A DNA stretch of 64,000 bases from Rhodococcus sp. AW25M09 (GCF_000333955.1 NZ_CAPS01000146.1:20779-84778); one strand, 5' to 3'. Shown: positions 30,773 through 40,481, counted from the stretch's first letter. Notes: generated from the letters alone by a model not told the origin. Numbers and translations: made by a program.

Positions 30773-32256
30773 GGCATCGGCTCCAAGACGGGGGGTGGCC
30801 AGTCGTGGGGTTTGACGTTGTCCGGTTTGATTCCTTCGGCGGTGCAGGGGATTTCGGTGTCCCAGTCGAAGTACACGTTGTTCCACGCTCCCGGTGAGTA
30901 GAACGACGTCTCCGCACCTTGGAAGGACGCCTTGTAGAACGTCGTCTGGTCACCGCGGAACTGCGCCTTGTAGAACGTCGTCCAGTCACCGTGGAACTGC
31001 GCCTCGTCGAACGACGTCTGTTTCTTACTGCGGAACTGCGCCTCGTCGAACGACGTCTGTTTCTTACTGCGGAACTGCGACTTGTAGAACGTCGTCCCGT
31101 CACCGTGGAACTGCGCCTTGCCGAACGACGTCCAGCCGCCGCGGAACTGCGCCAGGCCGAACGACGTCCAGTCGCCGTGGAACTGCGCCTCACCGAACGA
31201 CGTCACTCTCTTACTGCGGAACTCCGCCATACCGAACGACGTCCAGTCGCCGTGGAACTGCGCCTCACCGAACGAAGTCAAGCCACCGCGGAACTGCGCC
31301 TCAACGAACGACGTCCAGTCACTGCGGAACTGCGCCTCAACGAACGACGTCCAGTCACTATGGAACTGCGCCCGGTGGAACGTCGTCCGGTCGCCGTGGA
31401 ACTGAGCTTTGCCGAAGGTGGTGTTGCCGCAGAAATGGGCGTCGGTGAAGTCGGCGTTGTGGAAGTACGCGCCGGTGAGGTCGTAGTTGTATCTGCTCCA
31501 GTTGTGGTGGTGGTCGGGTTTTAGGTGGGTGACGATGGTGCGTGTGATGGCTTGGCGGACGGTGAGGTCGTCGCGGGGGTGCTGGTAGGTGCGTTCGATG
31601 TGGGTAGCTGCGTCGGATGTGACGACGGTTTGGCGAAGGTGGGGGTGTTCGGTGGGTGGTGTGTAGGGACGGGTGAGGTAGCTGCAGAGGTAGTTGATGC
31701 AGATTTGGGCGTCGGTGTATTTGCCTCGGTCGATCCAGTCGTCGGTGAGTGCTTCGAGGGCGTAGACGCCAGCGAGTCTGACTTCGGGCGATGGATCGGC
31801 GAATTGTGCTGTGGTGGTGACGAAGCGGCGACGCAGTTCTTGGTTGTCGGCAAGGTTGTTGTTGTTGTTGGCGATGCGTTCGGTACTTCGCCGGCTAAGG
31901 TGGGTGCCTGTGTAGGCGATGAGTGCTGCGACGCAGACGAAGGTGCCGCCGATAATGGTTCCGTGGCCGGGGGTGATGTTCTGGGTCAGGTACCAGGACC
32001 ATGCAGCGGGTATTTCGATTACCAGTACCGCCCATGTTTTGGGGGCAGCAGCGACAGCGCCGATCACCAATACAAGGCTGATCAGTGTTGCGGCCACGCG
32101 TCGACGCAGGGCATTCTGTTCCGACGGGTAGCGTCCTTGCTGCTCACGGTTGTGAAGGTAGCTCAGAATCGCCGTGGTCGTGTACCCGATAACGTGTCTT
32201 TTCCGATGCCGACTCGGACGCCGGGACGGTGCCGTCAAGGGCGACCACAGGTGCAA
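30769..32256 (-). CDS. Pentapeptide-repeat membrane protein with ~14 near-identical 12-residue units
   Basis: 495 residues if started at TTG 32256; no better start with a ribosome site is visible, and the true N-terminus is uncertain. Two transmembrane helices lie at ~55-73 and ~100-117. They are followed by the VRLAGVYALEALTDDW ... CINYLCSYLTRP block shared with the protein at 10.1 kb. From ~residue 279 to 455 about fourteen units of the form TSFGEAQFHGDW occur: two pentapeptides plus two residues, with a 13-residue variant carrying RSKKQ or RSKRV. The DNA repeats are nearly identical (30892-31422), so unit number may vary by recombination. Function unknown. Confidence 0.8.
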   Translation of the reverse strand: MHLWSPLTAPSRRPSRHRKRHVIGYTTTAILSYLHNREQQGRYPSEQNALRRRVAATLISLVLVIGAVAAAPKTWAVLVIEIPAAWSWYLTQNITPGHGTIIGGTFVCVAALIAYTGTHLSRRSTERIANNNNNLADNQELRRRFVTTTAQFADPSPEVRLAGVYALEALTDDWIDRGKYTDAQICINYLCSYLTRPYTPPTEHPHLRQTVVTSDAATHIERTYQHPRDDLTVRQAITRTIVTHLKPDHHHNWSRYNYDLTGAYFHNADFTDAHFCGNTTFGKAQFHGDRTTFHRAQFHSDWTSFVEAQFRSDWTSFVEAQFRGGLTSFGEAQFHGDWTSFGMAEFRSKRVTSFGEAQFHGDWTSFGLAQFRGGWTSFGKAQFHGDGTTFYKSQFRSKKQTSFDEAQFRSKKQTSFDEAQFHGDWTTFYKAQFRGDQTTFYKASFQGAETSFYSPGAWNNVYFDWDTEIPCTAEGIKPDNVKPHDWPPPVLEPMP

Positions 32257-32506
32257 TGCGGATAACTATAGATACAACTATGCGAAGGCCGGTCTGGCGA
32301 AGACGTATGACGTCGACGCCATCGAGATCCTCATCCGCGGATAGTCGACCGTGCGCCTGACTGTCGCAGGCAGCACCGGGAGGTGTGTCGCCTGCCTTAC
32401 CCTCGCCCGTACGACGAACTGTGGTCGTCGAGGACGAGTTCTGTGCAAATGGGTCGGCGGTGGCCGGTAACGTCCGCTCTCATCGACCCAGAAGGGATCC
32501 ACCGTA

Positions 32507-33148
32507 ATGGCGACGACGGACGCAGGCGATGTCGAGGTGCTCGTCGAGTACCTCACGGCTGAGATCACTGAGATGCACGCTGCCCCGGACGGATGGCCGG
32601 GGCATGTGGAACTGGCGTTGATCGATGCGGTCCTGTCGATCAGAGCGGTCTACGGAGTCTCTGCCGACACGGGCGTACGCGGCGCGATCAAGCGGTACAA
32701 GGCCGAGTCCGGCAGGCAAAGTTGGGACGACCTCGGTGTACTGGGCGAGGCCGACCCGCGGTGGCTTCAGACGGTGCTCGGCAACAAGCAGAAGACCGGG
32801 GGTGTGCCGAAGGCCGAGGCGATCGTCTCTGCTGCCGGCCGGCTCGCAGCGTCGGGCGCGCGCCACGCATCCGACATCGATCGGGACTCGGCAGCGCAGC
32901 GAGCCGCGTACTGCGGAACTCGCGGCTTGGGCCCGGTGACGTGGGACTACTTCCTCATGCTGGTCGGCCACGACGGCGTCAAAGCCGACACTCTCGTCAC
33001 TCGATTCGTGGTGGAGGCGTTGGGCCGTAGACCCGGGAGCGAAGAAGTCTCACGGCTGGTGACCGACGCTGCGAGGCGGATGGACATGCCGGTGTCGGCA
33101 CTCGACCACTCGATCTGGCGGCACATGAGTAGACCTCGGAAGAGCTAG
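32507..33148 (+). CDS. HhH-GPD-like protein (possible DNA glycosylase)
   Basis: 213 residues. The C-terminal half has a helix-hairpin-helix followed by an aspartate: YCGTRGLGPVTWDYFLMLVG, then HDGVKADTLVTRFVVEALG. This lines up with the LPGxGxxTA...VDTHVxRv pattern of the HhH-GPD superfamily. The N-terminal half is all-helical (HVELALIDAVLSIRAVYGVS, DPRWLQTVLGNKQKTGG). Such proteins excise damaged or modified bases. It sits upstream of a PD-(D/E)XK gene, a pairing that would suit recognition of modified phage DNA. The family assignment is moderate. Confidence 0.55.
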   Translation: MATTDAGDVEVLVEYLTAEITEMHAAPDGWPGHVELALIDAVLSIRAVYGVSADTGVRGAIKRYKAESGRQSWDDLGVLGEADPRWLQTVLGNKQKTGGVPKAEAIVSAAGRLAASGARHASDIDRDSAAQRAAYCGTRGLGPVTWDYFLMLVGHDGVKADTLVTRFVVEALGRRPGSEEVSRLVTDAARRMDMPVSALDHSIWRHMSRPRKS

Positions 33149-33229
33149 TTCCGTTCACCTGTCCGATCGAGGGAGAATTTTCATGGCCATCGATTTCGAG
33201 TTCATCGGCATCTCGACCCATCGAGTGCG

Positions 33230-33898
33230 ATGCTGCACGACCACCACGGGACCCGGTATGCGGCCGAGGTGGACGAATGCTCGTCGATCGAGCTCACGAA
33301 CCACCGCGACCCACTCGTGACAGCACCGAAGACTGGCGACGAGCCCTTCACACAGCAAGGTCAGTCGATCGGATCGGACCTTCGCCAGTTCTGGCGTTGG
33401 GCGTGCTCGGATCTCATCGGTAACGCCCAACGCGGTGTTCTCGCCGAATACATTGTCGGACTCGCACTCGGATGCGTAGCCGATGGAGTCCGAGTGGAGT
33501 GGGATGCTTCTGATCTACTGACCGAAGGGGGAATTCGCGTCGAGGTGAAATCGTCTGCCTACCTGCAAAGTTGGAAGCAGGAGAGGTTGTCGACGATCAG
33601 CTTCGGGATCCAGCCGACGAACGGCTGGGACGCGACGACGAACACAATTGCCGCGCAACGGAAGCGGCAGGCCGACGTATACGTCTTCTGTGTCTTCAAA
33701 CAGACCGATCGGGCCACCGCCGACCCGCTCGACCTAGACCACTGGGACTTCTACGTGATGTCCACCCAGCGCCTCAACTCCACGTTCGGGGAGCAGAAGT
33801 CGATTGTGTTGAGCAGTCTGCTCTCACACGATCCCGTCGAATGTTCGTTCTCCGGACTCGCCAGTGTTGTCCAGGCTGCGGCGCGCGAACAATCCTGA
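33230..33898 (+). CDS. PD-(D/E)XK restriction-type nuclease
   Basis: 222 residues. The core is NAQRGVLAEYIVGLALGCVA, DGVRVEWDASDLLTEGGIRV, EVKSSAYLQSWKQERLSTIS: an N-terminal E, a D, then EVK, a complete PD-(D/E)XK signature, followed by PTNGWDATTN. The start is doubtful. A better ribosome site (GAGGGAGA) precedes ATG 33184 in a different frame, which reads MAIDFEFIGISTHR and then stops at 33315. The N-terminus may therefore be frameshifted or the short frame may be a leader. Confidence 0.7.
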   Translation: MLHDHHGTRYAAEVDECSSIELTNHRDPLVTAPKTGDEPFTQQGQSIGSDLRQFWRWACSDLIGNAQRGVLAEYIVGLALGCVADGVRVEWDASDLLTEGGIRVEVKSSAYLQSWKQERLSTISFGIQPTNGWDATTNTIAAQRKRQADVYVFCVFKQTDRATADPLDLDHWDFYVMSTQRLNSTFGEQKSIVLSSLLSHDPVECSFSGLASVVQAAAREQS

Positions 33899-34115
33899 CT
33901 TCGACCGTGCAGGCTTCGTGGCGGCACGCCCCTTTGCACTCGAGGATGCGACACCGGAGCTTTCCGCGTCTGCGGCTCTACCCGGGAGACTCTGCTGGGC
34001 CACGACCTCTTCAGTGACCGAAACGCCGAAGAGTCCTCGTGGATGGCGGTTGTCGTCGATGTAAGCGGCATACTCGGTCTGATCGTCCCCGACGTTGAGG
34101 TGGTTTCGGTAGGTC

Positions 34116-37100
34116 ATGGCGAGTGTGCACGAGGTTATCGAAGCGTTCCGTGGTGAGCCGTCGAATTCGGAGCGGGGCACCAAGTTCGAGCAGCTGATGG
34201 TTCGATACTTCGAGCTCGATCCGACGCTGTCGCAGCAGTACGAGCAGGTGTGGCGGTGGATCGACTGGCCCGACCGTCAAGGTAAGGCCGACACCGGCAT
34301 CGACCTGGTCGCCCGCGAACGCGACACCGGCGACTACGCCGCGATCCAGTGCAAGTTCTACGAACCGACCACCACGTTGAGCAAAGGCGATCTCGATTCG
34401 TTTTTCACCGCCTCGGGACAAACATTTCCCACCGCCGATGGGGATCGGTCGTTCACCAACCGCGTGATCATCTCCACCACCGACCGGTGGGGAAAGAACG
34501 CCGAAGACGCGATCAATCACCAGACCATCCCTGTCCAACGGATCGGTCTGGCCGAGATCGCCGAGGCCCCGATCGACTGGGACATCGCATGGCCGCAGGG
34601 TGAGCTGACGGTCGAGTTGAGTGAAGCGGTCCGCAACGAGCCCCGCCCGCACCAGGTCGAGGCGATCGACGCGGTCTTCGCCGGGTTCTCCGCCGGCAAC
34701 GACCGCGGGAAACTGATCATGGCCTGCGGAACGGGAAAGACGTTCACCGCTCTGAAGATCGCCGAACGCACGGCTGCCGAGGCCGGCGGCAGTGCACGCA
34801 TCTTGTTCGCGGTCCCTTCCATCTCCTTGCTTTCGCAGACACTTCGAGAGTGGACCGCTCAAACCCAGCTCGACATTCGCGCGTTCGCGGTGTGCTCGGA
34901 TTCGAAGGTCTCCCGCTCCGCCGAGGACTACAGCACCGTCGACGTCGCGATCCCGGTGACCACCGACCCCGACAACCTCGCATCGCACATGGCGCACCGG
35001 AAACGCTCCAAGGGACTGACTGTGGTGTTCACCACCTACCAGTCCCTGCCGACGGTCGCTGCGGCGCAAGGCATGGGGGTGGATGCGTTCGATCTGGTGA
35101 TCTGCGACGAAGCACACCGCACCACCGGTGTCACCGTCGCCGGTGCGGACGAATCGAACTTCGTCCGCGTCCACGACGCCGAGTTCTTGAAAGCGTCACG
35201 GCGGCTGTACATGACGGCAACACCGCGGATCTTCGACGACGCAGTCAAGGAGAAGGCCGCCGACCACTCCGCCGAGTTGTCGTCCATGGACGATGTCGAC
35301 ATCTTCGGCCCCGAGCTGCACCGATTGTCCTTCGGTGACGCCGTCGAACGGGGGCTGCTCACCGACTACAAGGTCATCGTGCTCACCGTCGACGAGGACC
35401 TCGTCGCCGCCCCTATGCAGAAACAGCTCGCCGGAACCTACTCCGAACTCCAACTCGACGACGCCTCCAAGATCGTCGGCTGCTGGAACGGTCTCGCGAA
35501 GCGCGCAGGCCGCTCCCCCGACGGCGATGGGTTCGCTATCGGGGCACCTCCGATGAAGCGGGCGGTCGCGTTCGCCAAGGACATCGCCGCCTCCAAGCAG
35601 GTCGCCGAAGTGTTCCCCGACGTCGTCGACGCCTATCGCGCCCTCCTCGACGAGAACGAGAACGACGGCGAACAGGTCGACGCCACCAACCGTGACCTCG
35701 TCGTCTCCGCACGCCACGTCGACGGCACTTTCAATGCTCTCAAGCGCAACGAGCAACTGTCCTGGCTCAAAGCGCCCGTCCCCGAGGGTGAATGCCGGAT
35801 CCTGTCCAACGCACGCTGCCTGTCCGAGGGCGTCGACGTTCCGGCTCTCGATGCCGTGTTGTTCCTGCACCCCCGCAACTCCGTCGTCGACGTCGTCCAG
35901 TCCGTAGGACGCGTCATGCGCCTCTCGCCAGGCAAGGACTACGGGTACATCATCCTGCCCGTCGCCGTGCCCGCCGGAGTGTCACCGTCGCAGGCCCTCG
36001 CTGACAACCGCCGTTTCAAGGTGGTGTGGCAGGTGCTCAACGCTCTACGAGCGCATGATGATCGGTTCAACGCGATGGTCAACTCCATCGCTCTCAACGC
36101 CACCACGAAACAAGCCAAGGCCGGTCAGGGTAATGATCGCCTGCTCGGCGGACACATCGGCCCGACCACCGACTCCGATGAAACGATCGGCGACGGACGC
36201 CCCACCCCGGGCACGGATCCGAAGCCTGAGAGTGGCGAAGGTGGAACTGGTGGGGTGGCGTCGCAGATGGCGTTGTTCGCACTCTCGGAGTGGCAGGAAG
36301 CGATCTACGCCCGCATCGTCGATAAGGTTGGGACCCGCGTCTACTGGGAACAGTGGGCAGCCGACGTCGCCGACATCGCCGCCGCCCAGATCGCCCGCAT
36401 CAACGCCCTTCTCATCGGTGCCTCGCCAGAGACAGCCAAGCAGTTCGAGAAGTTCCTTACCGGGCTACGCGACAACCTCAACGACTCCATCGGCCGTGAC
36501 GACGCGATCAGCATGCTCAGCCAACACCTGATCACCAAACCGGTGTTCGATGCCCTGTTCGCCGGCCACGACTTCGCGGCGCACAACCCCGTTTCCATCG
36601 TCATGCAGCAGATGCTCGACACTCTCGGCGACGCCAACCTCGAATCGGAGACCGCCGGCCTCGACTCGTTCTACGACTCCGTCCGCGTTCGGGCCTCGGA
36701 AGTGACCAGCGCTGAAGGCAAGCAGCAGGTCATCGCCGAGCTGTACGAGCGATTCTTCCGCGTCGCGTTCAAGAAGCAGTCCGATGCGCTGGGCATCGTC
36801 TACACACCCGTGGAGATCGTCGACTTCATCCTCCGGGCCGCAGACCACGTCTCGAAGGAGCATTTCGGCAAGGGCCTCACCGACACCGGCGTCCATATCC
36901 TCGACCCGTTCACAGGCACCGGCACTTTCCTCACTCGGCTCCTGCAATCCGGGCTGATCCTCCCCGACGACCTCTCGCGTAAATACCGGGACGAGCTGCA
37001 CGCCAACGAGATCATGCTTCTCGCGTACTACATCGCCGCGGTCAACATCGAGACCACCTACCACGCTCTTACTACGCCCAGCGGCGAAGAGGGACAGTAC

Positions 37101-39080
37101 GAGTCGTTCGAGGGAATTGTCCTCACCGATACCTTCCAGATGTCCGAAAACGGTGACACCATGGACGCGATCATGTTCCCGCAGAACAACGACCGCGTCA
37201 TACGTCAGCAGGAAGCTCCGATCAACGTCATTGTCGGTAACCCTCCCTATTCGAAGGGCCAGGACAGCGCGAACGACGACAACGCGAACCTGAGCTATCC
37301 AACCCTCGACGCACGTATTGCCGCGACCTACGCCGGACGGTCAACAGCGACAAACAAGAACAGCCTGTACAACTCCTACTACCGCGCCTACCGGTGGGCC
37401 ACCGACCGCGTCGGCGACCAAGGCATCGTTGCGTTCGTGTCGGCTGGAGGGTGGGTCGACGGCAACACTGCCGACGGAGTCCGCTTGAGCTTCGCTGACG
37501 AATTCGCCCACCTGTGGATCTACAACCTTCGCGGCAACCAACGCGCAGCCGGTGAACTCTCTTCTAAGGAAGGTGGCAAGGTATTCGGCTCCGGGAGCCG
37601 TTCCACCATAGTCATTTTCGTCGGCGTCAAGGATGCCGCACACTCCGGGCCCGCCCAGATTCACTATCGCGACATCGGCGATTACCTGGATCGGGAAGAG
37701 AAACTTCACATTGCCGAAGTAAGCACCATAAGCAACACGGAATGGCGAGAAATATCGCCAAATAGCTACGGCGACTGGATAACCCAGAGGGACGATGCCT
37801 TTGGTTCCTGGCCTGTCATTGGAACGAAGACCCAATCCGATTCGTCGCCAATATTTGCGACTTACGCCTACGCTCTCTTGACGGCACGTGATGCCACCGT
37901 CTACAACTTCTCACGGTCAGCACTGTTTGCGAATGTCACAGCTGCAGCCATCGCATACTCCGACGTTCTAGCGGCATATGAACAACAGCGTTCAGCCGAC
38001 GGAAAACCAAGCGCTGCCGGAGACATCGACCAGTTCTTGTTTGGCTCGCAGAACACCACAACAGCGATCAAATGGTCCGACAGCCTCAAGCGGCACCTCG
38101 TGCGCGGTTTGCCGGTGATGTTTGACTCCAGCCAGGCAGTTGAAGCCGCTTATAGACCGTTCAACAGAACAAACCTCTACTTCGATCCGGTTTTGAACCA
38201 TCGCCGCGGCTTGCTCCCGACTATGTTTCCAACGGGTCTGCACACCAACTACGGACTCCATCTTGTTGCAGCTGGATCCGACAAGCCATTCTCGGTTCTC
38301 GCCGTAGGCATGATCCCGGACTTGTCATTTTGGGGTTTTGGAAGCTCACAGTTTTTCCCGCGCTATACCTATGAGAACGTGGGGCCTCCCATCGACGGCG
38401 TTCTCGATTTCGATTCGACTGCTGATAGTCCGAGTGAGCAAGAAGGGGGCTACCGGCGGGTCGACAACATCACCGATGAGATACTTGATGTCTATCGGAC
38501 CGCACTGGGCTCTTCCGTGACCAGGGACCAGATCTTTTGGTCGGTGTACGGGCAGTTGCACGTCCCCGGCTACCGGGAAACATACGCGGCGGATCTGAAG
38601 AAAATGCTCCCTCACATCCCCACCCCTGAAAGCTTGGGGCGCTTCACGCAGCTCGCCGACGCCGGCGAGCAGCTCGGCACCCTTCATATGCAGTACGAGG
38701 ACGTCGCCCCTTACCCACTCGATGTCGAAATTAGGGCTGGGGTCGACGAACACGAGCGCGAGACGTGGCGGGTGCAGAAGATGAAGTGGCGCAGCAAGTC
38801 CGACCACACCGCAATTGTCTACAACTCGAAGGTGACTATCACCGGAATTCCACTAGAGGCCGAGGAGTACATGCTCGGGGCGAGGTCAGCGCTGGCATGG
38901 GTCATCGACCGTTACCAGGTCAAGACCGATAAGCCATCGGGCATCGTGAACGATCCGAACTTGTGGTGCGACGAGCACGACGACCCCACCTACATAGTCG
39001 AACTGATCAAGAAAGTCACCACCGTCGCCGTCGAGACCATGCGCATCGTTCGCGAACTCGACATCGAGAAGGCTGCTTGA
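34116..39080 (+). CDS. Type ISP-like single-polypeptide restriction-modification enzyme
   Basis: 1,654 residues, close to LlaGI/LlaBIII (about 1,570-1,580). The domain order fits: an Mrr-like nuclease with GIDLVARERDTGDYAAIQCK (D63, Q78, K80); an SF2 helicase with Walker A MACGTGKT at ~202-209 and DEAH at 331-334; a helical coupler; an N6-adenine methyltransferase with DPFTGTGTF from ~930 and NPPY at ~1042-1045; and a C-terminal target-recognition domain. One strand is methylated for protection, and unmodified DNA is translocated until two enzymes converge and cut. The recognition part (about 37.6-38.5 kb) is visibly poorer in GC than the rest, which suggests exchange of the specificity domain. 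The stop overlaps the next start (TGATG). Confidence 0.9.
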   Translation: MASVHEVIEAFRGEPSNSERGTKFEQLMVRYFELDPTLSQQYEQVWRWIDWPDRQGKADTGIDLVARERDTGDYAAIQCKFYEPTTTLSKGDLDSFFTASGQTFPTADGDRSFTNRVIISTTDRWGKNAEDAINHQTIPVQRIGLAEIAEAPIDWDIAWPQGELTVELSEAVRNEPRPHQVEAIDAVFAGFSAGNDRGKLIMACGTGKTFTALKIAERTAAEAGGSARILFAVPSISLLSQTLREWTAQTQLDIRAFAVCSDSKVSRSAEDYSTVDVAIPVTTDPDNLASHMAHRKRSKGLTVVFTTYQSLPTVAAAQGMGVDAFDLVICDEAHRTTGVTVAGADESNFVRVHDAEFLKASRRLYMTATPRIFDDAVKEKAADHSAELSSMDDVDIFGPELHRLSFGDAVERGLLTDYKVIVLTVDEDLVAAPMQKQLAGTYSELQLDDASKIVGCWNGLAKRAGRSPDGDGFAIGAPPMKRAVAFAKDIAASKQVAEVFPDVVDAYRALLDENENDGEQVDATNRDLVVSARHVDGTFNALKRNEQLSWLKAPVPEGECRILSNARCLSEGVDVPALDAVLFLHPRNSVVDVVQSVGRVMRLSPGKDYGYIILPVAVPAGVSPSQALADNRRFKVVWQVLNALRAHDDRFNAMVNSIALNATTKQAKAGQGNDRLLGGHIGPTTDSDETIGDGRPTPGTDPKPESGEGGTGGVASQMALFALSEWQEAIYARIVDKVGTRVYWEQWAADVADIAAAQIARINALLIGASPETAKQFEKFLTGLRDNLNDSIGRDDAISMLSQHLITKPVFDALFAGHDFAAHNPVSIVMQQMLDTLGDANLESETAGLDSFYDSVRVRASEVTSAEGKQQVIAELYERFFRVAFKKQSDALGIVYTPVEIVDFILRAADHVSKEHFGKGLTDTGVHILDPFTGTGTFLTRLLQSGLILPDDLSRKYRDELHANEIMLLAYYIAAVNIETTYHALTTPSGEEGQYESFEGIVLTDTFQMSENGDTMDAIMFPQNNDRVIRQQEAPINVIVGNPPYSKGQDSANDDNANLSYPTLDARIAATYAGRSTATNKNSLYNSYYRAYRWATDRVGDQGIVAFVSAGGWVDGNTADGVRLSFADEFAHLWIYNLRGNQRAAGELSSKEGGKVFGSGSRSTIVIFVGVKDAAHSGPAQIHYRDIGDYLDREEKLHIAEVSTISNTEWREISPNSYGDWITQRDDAFGSWPVIGTKTQSDSSPIFATYAYALLTARDATVYNFSRSALFANVTAAAIAYSDVLAAYEQQRSADGKPSAAGDIDQFLFGSQNTTTAIKWSDSLKRHLVRGLPVMFDSSQAVEAAYRPFNRTNLYFDPVLNHRRGLLPTMFPTGLHTNYGLHLVAAGSDKPFSVLAVGMIPDLSFWGFGSSQFFPRYTYENVGPPIDGVLDFDSTADSPSEQEGGYRRVDNITDEILDVYRTALGSSVTRDQIFWSVYGQLHVPGYRETYAADLKKMLPHIPTPESLGRFTQLADAGEQLGTLHMQYEDVAPYPLDVEIRAGVDEHERETWRVQKMKWRSKSDHTAIVYNSKVTITGIPLEAEEYMLGARSALAWVIDRYQVKTDKPSGIVNDPNLWCDEHDDPTYIVELIKKVTTVAVETMRIVRELDIEKAA

Positions 39081-40012
39081 TGGTCCGGGCTCAGACCATC
39101 CAGATCTATCTACCCGGTGGGGATCCCGCCGGTATTCGGGTCGCGAGCCTGACCACTAGGACTGTCCGGGTCTTCGATATCCCGCGATCGCTGCTGAGCG
39201 AATTTGCGAAGCTCCCGGCATCGACGCAGGTCGGGGTGTACTACCTGTTCGGAGGTAGCGATGACGAGCGGACCGCGTACATCGGCCAGACCGGGAACGT
39301 CGGTAAACGCTTAGGTGAGCACGGCGAGAAGAATTGGACCCGCGCGATGGTTGCAGTGTCGTTGACCAACGAATGGACCTCCACGCACGTCTCCTACCTG
39401 GAGTGGTTGTCGATCCGAACCGCCCAACGCGCAGACCGATACACGCTGACCAATGGCAACGACGCGAGCAACCCGTTCACGCCAGCTCCGCTCGAGGCGG
39501 ATTGCCACGAATTCTTGGACACGATCTCCGTCCTGCTGACCACCCTCGGCGCACCGATCCTCGATTCGATCCGTCCAACGAAGGGTGAATCTAGAGCAGG
39601 TCAAGAATCGCCAAACCAGCCTCTGTTCTTCCGTGAGTCCGGATGCGACGCGCAGGGGTACCTGACTTCCGAAGGCATTGTTGTACAACGAGGTTCTCGT
39701 GGACGACCGGATCTACGTGGCGCAGCTACCGAGCGCGTCCGGACTACCCGCGAGTCGCTCATCGCCAGCGGCCGCGCGACGATCGAAGATGGCGCTTTCA
39801 TATTTCGCGACGACGAGCTCTTCGACAGTCCATCCGCTGCCGGTGCAGTGCTCGTCGGTGGAAGCAACAACGGCCGCATCAGCTGGAAGAACGAGGCCGG
39901 CGAAGATCTGAACGTACTCGAGGCCCGTGATCTGGCCAGCGCTCAGGCGCAACGTGAGGCGGCACCGGCGAGTGATTCCGTCGAGGTCGGAGCGGGAGTG
40001 CCAACCGCGTAG
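39080..40012 (+). CDS. GIY-YIG nuclease with C-terminal DUF4357
   Basis: 310 residues, ATG overlapping the stop of the Type ISP gene. Residues ~50-140 form a GIY-YIG domain: QVGVYYLFGGSDDERTAYIG, QTGNVGKRLGEHGEKNWTRA. The C-terminal ~60 residues (SPSAAGAVLVGGSNNGRISW, KNEAGEDLNVLE) match DUF4357. This architecture commonly accompanies restriction-modification loci. The tight overlap implies co-translation with the Type ISP enzyme, perhaps as an accessory nuclease or regulator. Confidence 0.85.
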   Translation: MVRAQTIQIYLPGGDPAGIRVASLTTRTVRVFDIPRSLLSEFAKLPASTQVGVYYLFGGSDDERTAYIGQTGNVGKRLGEHGEKNWTRAMVAVSLTNEWTSTHVSYLEWLSIRTAQRADRYTLTNGNDASNPFTPAPLEADCHEFLDTISVLLTTLGAPILDSIRPTKGESRAGQESPNQPLFFRESGCDAQGYLTSEGIVVQRGSRGRPDLRGAATERVRTTRESLIASGRATIEDGAFIFRDDELFDSPSAAGAVLVGGSNNGRISWKNEAGEDLNVLEARDLASAQAQREAAPASDSVEVGAGVPTA

Positions 40013-40026
40013 CTTTCCGCGCAGCT

Positions 40027-40473
40027 CTAGGATTGCGCAAAATGGCGGTACAGGGTTCGCCGACTCACTCCGAGGACTTCAGCTATGTCGCCGATGGTGC
40101 TGCCCTGGTTGCGCATTCGGGTGGCTTCACGCTTCTTGGCAGTCGACAGTGCAGGTGGCCGGCCACCGATCTTGCCGCGTTCGCGCGCGGCGGCGAGGCC
40201 AGCGTTCGTGCGTTCGCGGAGCAGCTGCCGCTCGAACGAGGCGAGGGCACCGAAGATGTGAAAGATGAGTTCGCCTCCGGCGGTGGCAGTGTCGATCTGT
40301 TCGGTGACCGATGCGAACCCCACTCCCCTGGATTTCAGCTCGGTCACGAGTTCGATCAAGTGCGGGAGGTTGCGACCGAGCCGGTCGAGCCTCCACACGC
40401 ACAAGGTGTCTCCGGGCAATAGGGTGGCCAGGATGTCAGTTTCAGAAGTCGACTGCACTGTTTCAGAAGTCAT
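40027..40473 (-). pseudogene. Serine resolvase, N-terminally truncated
   Basis: 148 residues from ATG 40473. The body is resolvase-like: PGDTLCVWRLDRLGRNLPHL, ELKSRGVGFASVTEQIDTAT, FGALASFERQLLRERTNAGL, and the C-terminal helix-turn-helix GSTIGDIAEVLGVSRRTLYR. The first ~60 residues, including the catalytic serine of the YARVS motif, are missing and replaced by res-like repeats. The protein could still bind DNA but not recombine it. Confidence 0.85.
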
Positions 40474-40481
40474 GTGCACTG
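40440..40481. repeat. Two adjacent 21-bp repeats, res-like
   Basis: TTTCAGAAGTCGACTGCACTG is followed directly by a copy with three changes. The CAGAAG...CTGCAC pattern resembles subsites found beside resolvase genes of Tn21-type Tn3-family transposons (from memory). They overlap the start of the truncated resolvase, so a deletion has joined a resolution-site remnant to the resolvase gene. Confidence 0.55.

Noticed and set aside
30892..31422. CRISPR-like array (regular ~36-bp units)
   Set aside because: Units are contiguous with no unique spacers and they encode protein repeats; no cas genes are present.
30894..31524. Long repetitive plus-strand open frame (Arg/Glu/Leu-rich units) opposite the pentapeptide gene
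   Set aside because: It is the antisense shadow of the 36-bp repeats; the minus strand gives a recognisable pentapeptide-repeat membrane protein with a paralogue at 10.1 kb.
34011..35174. 387-codon minus-strand frame across the start of the Type ISP gene
   Set aside because: Shadow of the nuclease/helicase frame, which has recognisable motifs.
36055..36531. Out-of-frame plus-strand frame inside the Type ISP gene
   Set aside because: Ser/Pro/Arg-rich frame within a continuous 1,654-codon gene; no independent start signal.
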